A DNA stretch of 64,000 nt from Oceanobacillus kimchii X50 (GTDB lineage: Bacteria; Bacillota; Bacilli; Bacillales; Amphibacillaceae): positions 631,699 to 695,698 of the forward strand of contig NZ_CM001792.1 in assembly GCF_000340475.1 (NCBI RefSeq), read 5' to 3'. The translations under genes were made by a program, and so were the position numbers. Below the pieces are notes generated by a model. It saw nothing but the letters and a program-made list of their open reading frames with translations, searched no databases and was not told the DNA's origin. Of this stretch, positions 18,028 through 26,933 are shown piece after piece. Every line of letters begins with the position of its first letter. Within the stretch, counting starts at the first letter, position 1.

Positions 18028-19578
18028 TTGAAGAATATAAAGAAACAAAATCAAACTATAGATAAACCAGTACTTTTTCTAAGTGGAGGGGCATTACTTG
18101 CCTTTGTGATCTTAGCATTGATAAATAAGAACATGGTTACTGATGCGGTTAATACAATGTTTAATTGGTCGGTAACTTACTTTGGTTCCATCTATCAAGT
18201 TCTAATGGTTGGAACCTTATTTATTGCATTAATACTTGGGTATTCCAAGTTTGGTAAGATCCGTTTAGGGAAATTAGAAAAACCAGAGATTGGAACCTTT
18301 AAATGGATCTCCATTATTATGTGTACGTTACTCGCAGCTGGTGGTGTTTTCTGGGCAGCAGCTGAGCCATTAAGTCACTTTTTAACTGTACCTCCTCATT
18401 TTTCAGGGATTGAGGCAGGAACACCTGAAGCAATAGTACCAGCACTTGCAACTAGTTTTGTCGATTGGGGCTTTGTTTCCTGGGCCATCTTAGGAACATT
18501 AGGTACGATTGTATTGATGTATTCCCATTATCATCGAAATGCACCATTAAAACCAAGGTCATTACTTTACCCGATATTTGGGGATAAAATTATGGAAAAA
18601 AGTGCATTAGGAACGTTTGTTGATGCCTTTTCGATTGTATCTGTGGCAGCAGGAACAATTGGTCCGATTGGTTTTCTCGGTTTACAGGCTGGGTATGGAT
18701 TAAATGCATTGTTTGGTTTACCAAATAATTTACTCATGCAGTGTCTTATTGTTGCAGTAATTGTTATTGCAGCTGGGATTTCTGCCGCAACAGGTATTCA
18801 TAAAGGAATACAAATTTTAAGTAGTTATAATATTATTCTTGCTGTTGGATTAATGATCGGTGTCCTTATTTTAGGACCAGCATTATTTATATTCGATTCG
18901 TATGTGCAATCATTTGGATTGTATGTACAAGACTTTTTAACGTTGAACACTTTCCGAAGTGATGGTGCTTGGCTTGGATTATGGACGATTTTTTTCTTTG
19001 CTTGGTTTATCGGTTATGGCCCAATGATGGCTATGTTTGTTAGTCGTATATCGCGTGGCCGTACGATTCGTGAATTAGTAACTGCTGTTGTAGTCATTGC
19101 ACCTGTTGTTACAACATTTTGGTTTACGGTTGTTGGGGGAACAGGAATCTTTTCGGAAATGAATAATCCTGGTTCTGTCTCTGATGCTTTAAATAGTGCT
19201 GGACCTCCAGCAGCTATGATTGCAATTGCAGAGCAGCTGCCATTCGGTACAATTTTTGGTTTCTTATTCCTACTAGCAACTATTATATTTGTACTAACAA
19301 CAACTGATTCCATGTCATTAACTATTTCGATGGCGATTACTGGTCACGGAGATCCGGCTAAGTATTTACGTGTGATTTGGGCGATTCTTATGGGACTTGT
19401 AGCAACAGTATTAATTACTATAGGTGAGGATAGTGTCGGATCTCTGCAATCATTCATTGTAGTTACGGCTGTTCCGGTTTCCTTACTCATGTTAACCACA
19501 TTTTGGACAGCACCACGTGTAAGCCGTGAACTAGCTAAAGAACAAAAAATTGATGAAAAACAACCTGACAGAAAGTAA
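18028..19578 (+). CDS. BCCT-family glycine betaine/choline-type transporter
   Basis: BCCT carriers take up quaternary ammonium osmolytes with Na+ or H+. The 516-aa protein has about 12 membrane segments and the family motifs GGVFWAAAEPLSHFL (about residues 109-123), FVDWGFVSWAI and the aromatic box WTIFFFAWFIGYGPMMAMF (about 317-335). The TTG at 18028 has aaaggag about six bases upstream; no ATG fits better. The substrate (betaine, choline or ectoine-like) cannot be read from sequence. The gene sits behind a leader with a terminator. Confidence 0.9.
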   Translation: MKNIKKQNQTIDKPVLFLSGGALLAFVILALINKNMVTDAVNTMFNWSVTYFGSIYQVLMVGTLFIALILGYSKFGKIRLGKLEKPEIGTFKWISIIMCTLLAAGGVFWAAAEPLSHFLTVPPHFSGIEAGTPEAIVPALATSFVDWGFVSWAILGTLGTIVLMYSHYHRNAPLKPRSLLYPIFGDKIMEKSALGTFVDAFSIVSVAAGTIGPIGFLGLQAGYGLNALFGLPNNLLMQCLIVAVIVIAAGISAATGIHKGIQILSSYNIILAVGLMIGVLILGPALFIFDSYVQSFGLYVQDFLTLNTFRSDGAWLGLWTIFFFAWFIGYGPMMAMFVSRISRGRTIRELVTAVVVIAPVVTTFWFTVVGGTGIFSEMNNPGSVSDALNSAGPPAAMIAIAEQLPFGTIFGFLFLLATIIFVLTTTDSMSLTISMAITGHGDPAKYLRVIWAILMGLVATVLITIGEDSVGSLQSFIVVTAVPVSLLMLTTFWTAPRVSRELAKEQKIDEKQPDRK

Positions 19579-19581
19579 TAC

Positions 19582-19614
19582 AAAGGGGCTGACGTTTAAG
19601 TCAGCTCCTTTTTT
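19582..19614 (+). terminator. Terminator of BCCT gene
   Basis: The stem aaggggctgac with gtcagctcctt is followed by a T-run, directly after the stop codon. Confidence 0.88.
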
Positions 19615-19897
19615 ATTTGTAAAAAAGTCTACAGTCGTATAAAGAATTGATCGAATGTAAAAAAATAAGATGTCAAACTTTTCCTCTGCCTATACAGGTA
19701 ATATTATTTTAACAATATATGAATGGCGGGAAAAATCCAACCATTCATAATGCTTATCAAACTGAATAATAGTCTTCTTTCACAAATAAGCTTAAAAAAT
19801 TTCAATATTTCATTGATTGGAAAAATACATTCAATTATACTTTAACCATAATGAGGTCGAGTAAGTATAGGAAACTAAAGATATAAGGGGAGTAAAG

Positions 19898-20959
19898 ATG
19901 AAAAAGTATATGATTGCTAATATTCCGGGAGATGGAATTGGAAAAGAAGTCGTACCTGCAGCAACAAAAGTTTTAGAAGCTATATCCGATATCCATGGAG
20001 GAATAAGGTTTGATTTCAATGAATTTCCTTGGAGCTGTGAATATTATATGGAACACGGTAAAATGATGCCAGAGGATGGATTGGAGATATTAAAGAACTA
20101 TCATGCCATCTTTTTAGGAGCAGTTGGTAATATCCAACTTGTGCCAGATCATATTTCGCTATGGGGTCTTCTAATTAAATTTCGCAGAGAATTCGAACAA
20201 GTTATTAACTATAGACCAGCAAAAGTTCTTCCTGGAGTGAAATCAAAAATAGTTAATCCAAAAGACTTTGATCTTATTGTGGTTCGAGAAAATAGCGAAG
20301 GGGAGTACAGTGAAGTTGGTGGCAGAATCTTTCGAGGAGAAGATGAAATTGCCATTCAAAATAGCATCTTTTCAAGAAGAGGAACCGAACGAGTTATGCG
20401 TTTTGCTTTTGAATTGGCTGATAAACGTAAAAAACATGTAACTAGTGCAACGAAATCCAATGGTATTTTTCATTCTATGCCATTTTGGGACGAAGTGTTC
20501 AAAGATGTTTCAAGAGATTATTCAGGAATTGAAACAGATTCTCAGCATATTGACGCCTTAGCAGCTTTCTTTGTAACGAATCCGGAGAGATTTGATGTTA
20601 TTGTAGCTAGTAATTTATTCGGCGATGTATTAAGTGATTTGGGTGCGGCCATAATGGGAAGCGTGGGAGTTGCACCAGCAGCAAATATTAATGTTAACGG
20701 AGAGTATCCTTCAATGTTTGAACCAGTTCATGGTTCAGCACCTGATATTATTGGGAAAAATATCGCGAATCCAATTGGACAAATTTGGACTGCTAAATTA
20801 ATGTTAGATCATTTTGGGGAAGAGGAATTAGGAAGTTTGTTACTAGATGTAATTGAAAAGACAACAAATAAAGGAATATTAACACCGGACATAGGTGGAA
20901 AACATACAACTTCAGAGGTAACTGAAGAGATTATTCAAGGATTAAAAGTGCGTTCCTAA
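19898..20959 (+). CDS. Tartrate dehydrogenase / D-malate dehydrogenase (decarboxylating)
   Basis: This 353-aa member of the isocitrate/isopropylmalate dehydrogenase family oxidises and decarboxylates 2-hydroxy diacids with NAD+ and a divalent metal. Family features are IPGDGIGKEVVPA at the N-terminus, ENSEGEYSEVGGR (about residues 133-145), the metal-site segment NLFGDVLSDLGAAIMGSVG, and FEPVHGSAPDIIGK. The FPWSCEYYMEHGKMMPEDGL segment is typical of the tartrate/D-malate branch (B. subtilis YcsA, E. coli DmlA), not of LeuB. The start has aagggga. It stands alone, so the actual substrate is uncertain. Confidence 0.88.
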   Translation: MKKYMIANIPGDGIGKEVVPAATKVLEAISDIHGGIRFDFNEFPWSCEYYMEHGKMMPEDGLEILKNYHAIFLGAVGNIQLVPDHISLWGLLIKFRREFEQVINYRPAKVLPGVKSKIVNPKDFDLIVVRENSEGEYSEVGGRIFRGEDEIAIQNSIFSRRGTERVMRFAFELADKRKKHVTSATKSNGIFHSMPFWDEVFKDVSRDYSGIETDSQHIDALAAFFVTNPERFDVIVASNLFGDVLSDLGAAIMGSVGVAPAANINVNGEYPSMFEPVHGSAPDIIGKNIANPIGQIWTAKLMLDHFGEEELGSLLLDVIEKTTNKGILTPDIGGKHTTSEVTEEIIQGLKVRS

Positions 20960-21041
20960 TCGAATTATCGTTTGTATAGATACTATATTTGAGAATGTAT
21001 TTAGAAATCATTATACCTATAAGCGTCGAGTAATTTAATAC

Positions 21042-21090
21042 AAAAAAGACTGGAATAAGCTTGGTAAAAGAACCATCGTTATTCCAGTCA
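21042..21090 (-). terminator. Terminator of the frameshifted hydrolase gene
   Basis: On the minus strand, an 11-bp perfect stem (gactggaataa with its complement) is followed by six T. Confidence 0.8.
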
Positions 21091-21116
21091 ACAGACTTTT
21101 AAATTAACTTGTAGTA

Positions 21117-21666
21117 CTAATCTTTAAATACATGTTTTCCAATTACTTCAGTCGTGACTTTATCATCTAACCACCTACTTGTTGCTGTTTTTGGATTATA
21201 GAAATATAAACTCTCAGTAACGAGACTTCTGTCTGTATGCAAGGCTTCTTCTACTGCTTCCTTACTGGAATCACCAGCAGGTTTATTAATTTTACCGTTA
21301 CTAACAGGGGTAAATTGCTTGTCTTGATGAATTACTTCTGAAACAGTGTCAGGAAACTGATTACTATCTACTCTATTTAGTACTACAACAGCAACAGCTA
21401 CCTTACCTTCGTACGGCTCTCCTTTTGCTTCAGCGTGTACTAATCTTTCTAGTAAAATCTCTTTCATTATTTGTCATATCTACTGTCTCTTCATCTATAT
21501 AAATCATTTCTAATTCCTCAACATTTGATTTATGATTACTGAGCTGATGCATGCTCAATTTATTGTCTTTCTCTATTTCTTCTTCTGTCTCTGCTGCGCT
21601 AGCATCAACAGGAGTTAGAATGATTAGTAAAAAACTAGTTACTAATAGCGTTATAACTTTTCGCAT
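21117..21666 (-). pseudogene. Frameshifted SleB/CwlJ-type cell wall hydrolase
   Basis: Two minus-strand frames together make one protein. The first (from ATG 21666) has a signal peptide ending DASAAE. The second continues with the SleB/CwlJ catalytic domain (LVHAEAKGEPYEGKVAVA, with the family's Glu, then NRVDSNQFPDTV and SLYFYNPKTATSRW). Removing one A from the AAAA at 21454-21457 (TTTT on the coding strand) gives NNERDLLERLVHAEAKGE, which reads like intact relatives. Such enzymes degrade cortex or wall peptidoglycan. It may be a real pseudogene or a base-call error. Confidence 0.8.
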
Positions 21667-22286
21667 AGGTAAATCCTCCTATTATACAAATAAATAAGAA
21701 GCAGGAAATATCCTGCACAAGATATGAATCTAACATGTATTGCTTAACTTTTAAAGGGTTTTGCTCAAGCAATAATTTCCTTTGTAGTGAATCTTTGCAA
21801 CTTATGTAACAAATTCGTGATTAAAAGGTATTACTTTTTCGGTTTTAAGTTATTGTGGAATTTATCACATAATGGAGTAATCTTAAAAAATGGAGTAAAT
21901 GAAAGGAATTGTAACTACACAATCAATAACTTCGTTTATACCAGGATTGAGGGGCGAAACGATTGGTAGACATTCAGAAATCAAGTTGAGAAATAATCTT
22001 GCTTTGTTATAATAAAAAAATCGTTAATTTTTGAGATTTTTGTCATTTAATTTTTCTGTTATTCTCGTATTTTAATAGAAAGGTGATTTATGTGTAGAAT
22101 CTTAAACATCTCTATTTTTCTAACAACAGATAAAATTTCTCATAAGCTATATTCAATTAATAATTAATAATTAATAAGATTTTTAGTCTTATCAAATGAC
22201 TTATCAAAGTATGGTTTATTATTTGTATGGTAGGGAGCAGAACTTAAAAGTTAATGATTTACATAACTTCAGGAGGTAATCACAGC
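21667..22286. other. Intergenic gap with hairpins, no gene supported
   Basis: The 620-bp gap holds an imperfect hairpin (tattgctt near 21738 with aagcaata near 21768), a short tandem run of attaataatt near 22160 and a small palindrome ataagatttttagtcttat just after it. An open frame at 21787-21969 has no ribosome-binding site and unlikely composition. Confidence 0.5.
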
Positions 22287-23684
22287 ATGGAATTAACAAA
22301 TAATCCAGCATTATTATGGTTTGTGGCTGGGTATGGAGTATTTATGATTATTCTTGGTATCTATTTTTCCAAGAAGATCTCAAACAGTGAAGATTTTATT
22401 CTTGCCGGAAAAGGGCTAGGAAGCTTTGTGTTGGCAGGTACATTATTAGCAACGTGGATGGGAAGTGGAAGCATAACCGGTGGGGAAACATCAATGGCGT
22501 ACTCATATGGTATTATTCCTGCTCTCATGATGACAATCCCAACGCTATTAGGTATTGGAATTTTATATTTTATAGCTCCGAAAATTCGTGAGTTTGGCAA
22601 ATTTACAGTTTCAGGTATTTTAGAAGCGAAATATGGTAAAACAGCTCAATTAATCGCAAGTATCATTATCATTTTAGCTTTTGTCGGTATAGTCTCTTAT
22701 GCCATGACAGGATTAGGTTTTGTATTAAATGTGACGACAGGTATGTCTGTACAAATCGGAACACTAATCGGTGCCGTTCTAATAATCTTCCTAGCAACGA
22801 TTGGTGGGCTTCGTTCAGTAGCACCAACGGATGCGATTAGTGCTTTTCTAGCATTGATTGGTTTATTCCTTGCTCTTCCGATTATGTTCTCAATCGCAGG
22901 TGGATGGGGAGAAATTACAGCGAATGTACCAGAGCAGCATTTAACTGCAACAAGCACTCTGAGCACCGTACAATTATTAGGATTCTTATTACCTTCATTC
23001 TTTTTATTGCTTGGCGATCAAAATATGTATCAGCGTCTTGCTGCGTCAAAAGGTGTAAAAACAAGTAAGAAAGCACAAATCTTTTGGCTATTGGCTATAC
23101 TTTTGATTACACCAACTATTTCTCTGATTGCGTTTACTTCTCGTTCGCTTTTTGATGATATAGATCCAGGTATGGCACTTATTGGAGCTACAACAGTCTT
23201 ACCAACAGCTGTTGGGGGAATTTTACTTGCAGCTGCAGCGGCATTTATTGTAACAACAGGAAATTCTTATTTACTATCTGCAGCAACTAACGTTACATAT
23301 GATATCGTTGGGAAATACTTTAAGAAGGATGCTTCAGATAAACAATTGGTATTGTATACGAAAATATTTATTGTCATTTTAGGTGCTTTTTCATTTATCT
23401 TAGGGAACTATTTCCCAACGGTACTCGAGGTACAAATGTATGCTTATACTGTTTATGGAGCCGGATTAACACCAGCATTACTAGCAGTATTTTTCTGGAA
23501 AAGAGTGAATGCTAAAGGTGGTATCTCTTCTATGATTGCAGGGGTAGGTACAACTTTGCTTTGGGAACTGATTTTAGGTAAACCATTTGATTTAAATAGT
23601 GTGATCGTTGCTATTCCAGTAGCGGTTATCGTGTTAATTGTTGTGACATTGATGACAACAGAAAAACCTGTATCAAAAAAGTAA
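22287..23684 (+). CDS. Sodium:solute symporter (SSS family)
   Basis: The 465-aa protein has about 13 hydrophobic segments. It shows SSS-family signs: FILAGKGLGSFVLAGTLLATW near residues 35-55 (as LAGKGLGSFVLAG and ATWMGSGSITGGETS), GLRSVAPTDAISAFLALIG, and DQNMYQRLAASKGVKTSKKA. The Na+ motif region around TGNSYLLSAATNVTYDI is present. The ATG at 22287 has an ideal aggaggt; the longer frame from 22254 would place that site inside the gene. The substrate cannot be read; proline, pantothenate and carboxylate carriers all share this fold. Confidence 0.88.
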   Translation: MELTNNPALLWFVAGYGVFMIILGIYFSKKISNSEDFILAGKGLGSFVLAGTLLATWMGSGSITGGETSMAYSYGIIPALMMTIPTLLGIGILYFIAPKIREFGKFTVSGILEAKYGKTAQLIASIIIILAFVGIVSYAMTGLGFVLNVTTGMSVQIGTLIGAVLIIFLATIGGLRSVAPTDAISAFLALIGLFLALPIMFSIAGGWGEITANVPEQHLTATSTLSTVQLLGFLLPSFFLLLGDQNMYQRLAASKGVKTSKKAQIFWLLAILLITPTISLIAFTSRSLFDDIDPGMALIGATTVLPTAVGGILLAAAAAFIVTTGNSYLLSAATNVTYDIVGKYFKKDASDKQLVLYTKIFIVILGAFSFILGNYFPTVLEVQMYAYTVYGAGLTPALLAVFFWKRVNAKGGISSMIAGVGTTLLWELILGKPFDLNSVIVAIPVAVIVLIVVTLMTTEKPVSKK

Positions 23685-23700
23685 ATAGATTTGTAAAATA

Positions 23701-23727
23701 GACCGGGCATTCTTGTCCGGTTTTGCA
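23701..23727 (+). terminator. Terminator of SSS symporter gene
   Basis: accgggca pairs with tgtccggt (one G-T pair), followed by a short T-run. Confidence 0.75.
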
Positions 23728-23783
23728 TTTGTTCAAGAAGTAATGTATTTTCGGGAATTTTAGATTAAAAAACAAGGATTTTA

Positions 23784-24175
23784 TTAATGCCCCCTCAAAT
23801 AATTCCCTATATTATAAAATCGAATAAATTCACGTATAGTACTTTTAATTTGTATACGGTCTTCCCTAATGACCAACGAATCAATGATCCAAAAAATAAT
23901 AGCATTTAAGGTTGATAGCCATAATAATTCTTTAGAAATATGTATGGTAAAACTTAATTCTAGCACCGTCGGAAGTATTATAATTGTTCCAAAAAAGATA
24001 CCAACAAGTATATTATTAAATATTTAACCGAGTAAACTTTTGGCTTTCTTCGAAGATATATTTGTGTTGGGAAGGCGATGAATAGATAGCAGAAAAAGTA
24101 AATAATAGATACAAAAATAAAGCCTAAAAAGTCAAAATATGGAAAGTACACCATGAAATAAATCAAACTTGCCAT
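23784..24175 (-). pseudogene. Frameshifted small multi-pass membrane protein (UPF0715-like)
   Basis: One minus-strand frame (from 24175) encodes hydrophobic segments ending YLIIYLLVSFLEQL and stops. The next frame continues smoothly as FFGTIIILPTVLELSF if one T is added to the six-T run (AAAAAA near 23992-23997 on the plus strand). The joined product would have about four membrane segments, with PTQIYLRRKP between two of them. This resembles the UPF0715 membrane proteins of Bacillus. The N-terminus also seems to lack its start, because LLLSSF-like codons precede the first ATG. Confidence 0.55.
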
Positions 24176-24679
24176 GAAAGATGATAATAAAAGACAAATG
24201 ACATTATCTTAATTATAGCAGACAAAATTATGCTAGTTTTCCATAAATAGGTCCTTTCTTATGTATTTGTGCTGATCATAATCAAGAAGTCGAATTTTGT
24301 AAGGGTAGGATAATTATCCTGTTATAGTCGTCCATGTAATAAAAACTCCATTTTTACTTGCATATTTACCTCTAAATCCCTAAAAATCCTCTGAAAAATA
24401 GTGGACATTTTTACCATTTTATGTAATACGACAATAAAAGTAGTTAATATTCATTATTTTTCAATTATTCAATTAATTCGACATGTACTGACACCTTTTC
24501 TGTAATGATTTTGTTATATTTATCTTTAACAACTTGGTCCATTCACTTATTCTTTGAATTTTAGGAGGTGTGGTATATATCGTTTTATCCTAACAATATT
24601 CTTCAAATAAGAAGAAAAGATGTCAATGTGTTGATGATGGCTGGAAAAATGTAAAAGTATGAATTCTGGAGGAGATGGA
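24176..24679. other. Intergenic gap before the secreted-protein cluster
   Basis: It is AT-rich and contains a strong but apparently unused Shine-Dalgarno sequence (aggaggtg at 24563-24570) with no proper start codon at the right distance. No promoter is convincing. The cluster downstream must be transcribed from within this gap. Confidence 0.4.
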
Positions 24680-25270
24680 ATGAATTTAAAGAAAAAATTA
24701 AGTGCTGGAATTTTATCAGCTACATTAGGTTTAACACTAATTGGAGGAGGAACCTACGCTTATTTCAGTGATCAGGAAGTAACGAATAATTCATTTGCCG
24801 CTGGAACATTAGATCTTTCGGTAGACCCTACAGCAATTATTCAAATTGATAATTTTAAACCAGGAGATACGATGTTACGTGAATTTTCGTTATCAAATGC
24901 AGGTAGCCTTAAAATTGAAAATGTGTTTTTAGATACGAATTATTCTGTCATAGATAGCAATAGTGACAATACGGATGATTTTGGCAAACATGTTAAAGTT
25001 AATTTTTTATGGAACTGGGAGCAAGAAAGTGAACCGGTGTTTGAAACTACTTTATATGAATTAAAAGAAATGGATCCAGATGTTGTGAAACGAGATATTT
25101 GGGATCCTTTATGGGAACAACATGGTGGGCTAGAAGCGGAAGACACACATGATTTTTGGGTAGAGTTTGAATTTGTTGATGATGGTGAAGATCAGAACGA
25201 ATATCAAGGGGACAGTTTAGAATTAGAATGGATTTTTAATGCAACACAATCATCTGGTGAGGATATTTAA
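24680..25270 (+). CDS. Camelysin/TasA-family secreted protein
   Basis: The 196-aa product starts MNLKKKLSAGILSATLG, then GLTLIGGGTYAYFSDQE, which is the signal peptide and cleavage region of the CalY/TasA family (peptidase M73 name). NSFAAGTLDLSVDP follows, the first strand of the fibre-forming domain. Relatives form amyloid-like surface fibres or camelysin. The ATG at 24680 sits after ggaggagatgga; the earlier ATG lies before that site. Such proteins normally need the SipW-type signal peptidase, which is not in this window. The acidic mature part fits a halotolerant host. Confidence 0.88.
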   Translation: MNLKKKLSAGILSATLGLTLIGGGTYAYFSDQEVTNNSFAAGTLDLSVDPTAIIQIDNFKPGDTMLREFSLSNAGSLKIENVFLDTNYSVIDSNSDNTDDFGKHVKVNFLWNWEQESEPVFETTLYELKEMDPDVVKRDIWDPLWEQHGGLEAEDTHDFWVEFEFVDDGEDQNEYQGDSLELEWIFNATQSSGEDI

Positions 25271-25289
25271 AAATAGGAGGGTGAACGAT

Positions 25290-26876
25290 TTGAAAATGAA
25301 TAAACGTGTGGTTTCTTCAGCACTGGCAATAGCTGTATCCATCGGGATTGGTAGTTCAGTAGTTTTTGCTGAGGATATTAACATGCAGATGAATGAAACC
25401 TATGATACTCCTTCATATATTATTGAAAAATGGAAGGCTCCTAGCGGTTTATCAAAGAAAGAGGTAGTTTTAACGTATATCGAAAGCAAAGGAGAGGAAT
25501 TTCAGTTAAACAGTAATTCGGAAGTTGGTTTTGAAATAAATAATGTTACAGCAGATAGTGAAACGGACACTTCTCATTATAGAGTGAAGCAAACGTATAA
25601 GGGGGTTCCAATATATGGAGCCGACCAAACAATTAGTTTAGATGAAAATAACCATGTTACATCTTACTTTGGCCAAGTTGTTACTGGAATTGATGAAAGT
25701 ATTGCAGTAGATAATACAAAATCGATAGCAGAAATCATCGATATTTTTAAAGCGAATCTAGAAAAAAATATTGGGGATATTGAACAATTCGATGGAGAGA
25801 TTGAAGCAGAGCCATATATTTACGAGTATGATGATGAATTTCATTTTACCTATCTAGTTACTGCTTCTACAACTTATCCAGAAGTTGGCTTTTGGCATTA
25901 TTTTATAGATGCGGAGAGTGGAGAAATCATTGATAATTTTAATGCATCACATGATGTAACTGCATTCGGTACAGGTGTGTTTGGCGAAAGACAAAAGTTT
26001 GAGGCACAACAGTACGAAGATATGTTTCGACTATTCGATGTAACACGTGGGGATGGCGTTGTTACTTATGACAATACAACAGGAACCAACGTAGATGTAT
26101 TAAGTTTTAACAAAATGTTTACCGACGGAGCTGCCGTAGATGCCCATGCAAATGCGCAGAAAACATATGATTATTTTCTAGATACGTTTGGCCGTAACTC
26201 AGTGGATGATAATGGTCAGATTCTGATTTCGGCGGTACATGTAGGAGATAATTGGAATAATGCATCATGGAATGGGAGACAAATGTCTTACGGTGATGGA
26301 GATGGTATTCGATTCCACCCGCTAGCTGGTGGACTTGATGTAGCTGCCCATGAAATGTCACATGGTGTAATCCAACATACGGCAAATTTAATTTATCGGA
26401 ATGAATCTGGAGCGTTAAACGAATCATTTGCAGACATTTTTGGAGCGATGGTAGATCGTGAGAATTGGTTGATGGGTGAGGATATCATGGCGGATGGTAC
26501 GCTTGCGTTACGTTCATTAGAGGACCCAGCAGTATTGATTGAACGAAGAACGCAAGAGCCATATCCTGACCATTGGGATAGAAGATATGTTGGTCCATTA
26601 GACAATGGTGGAGTTCATATTAATAGTAGTATTAACAATAAAGCAGCTTATTTAGTTGCAGAGGGTGGAGAACATTATGATGTGGTTGTTGAAGGAGTTG
26701 GGCGTGATGCAACAGAACAGATTTATTACCGTGCACTTGATCTATATTTGACGAGTACTTCAGATTTTAGCATGATGCGACAGGCAGCAATTCAAGCAGC
26801 AACTGATTTATATGGCAGTAATTCATCTCATGTAGAAGCAGTAGAACAGGCTTACAATGCAGTTGGAGTCTATTAA
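25290..26876 (+). CDS. Thermolysin-like neutral metalloprotease (M4, bacillolysin)
   Basis: This is a secreted zinc endopeptidase. The 528-aa preproprotein has a signal peptide (to about residue 28, SVVFAED), a propeptide with FTP-like and PepSY-like parts, and the M4 catalytic domain. Zinc ligands appear as HEMSH (His354, His358) and Glu378 in NESFADIFG, with exactly the thermolysin spacing. The later His in NGGVHINSSINNKA is the transition-state residue. The zinc motif is HEMSH instead of the usual HELTH. I chose the TTG at 25290 because ggagg lies nine bases upstream. Confidence 0.95.
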   Translation: MKMNKRVVSSALAIAVSIGIGSSVVFAEDINMQMNETYDTPSYIIEKWKAPSGLSKKEVVLTYIESKGEEFQLNSNSEVGFEINNVTADSETDTSHYRVKQTYKGVPIYGADQTISLDENNHVTSYFGQVVTGIDESIAVDNTKSIAEIIDIFKANLEKNIGDIEQFDGEIEAEPYIYEYDDEFHFTYLVTASTTYPEVGFWHYFIDAESGEIIDNFNASHDVTAFGTGVFGERQKFEAQQYEDMFRLFDVTRGDGVVTYDNTTGTNVDVLSFNKMFTDGAAVDAHANAQKTYDYFLDTFGRNSVDDNGQILISAVHVGDNWNNASWNGRQMSYGDGDGIRFHPLAGGLDVAAHEMSHGVIQHTANLIYRNESGALNESFADIFGAMVDRENWLMGEDIMADGTLALRSLEDPAVLIERRTQEPYPDHWDRRYVGPLDNGGVHINSSINNKAAYLVAEGGEHYDVVVEGVGRDATEQIYYRALDLYLTSTSDFSMMRQAAIQAATDLYGSNSSHVEAVEQAYNAVGVY

Positions 26877-26933
26877 TCTAATTTTATACACAGCTAACGA
26901 AATAAGTGCTTTTTTCTAAAAAGGGAGTAGATA

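Noticed and set aside
21787..21969. 60-aa frame before the SSS symporter
   Set aside because: No ribosome-binding site, unusual composition (Asn/Cys-rich) and no recognisable family.
24563..24600. Orphan Shine-Dalgarno with a possible GTG-started peptide
   Set aside because: No start codon lies at a proper distance and the frames end within a few codons or look random.
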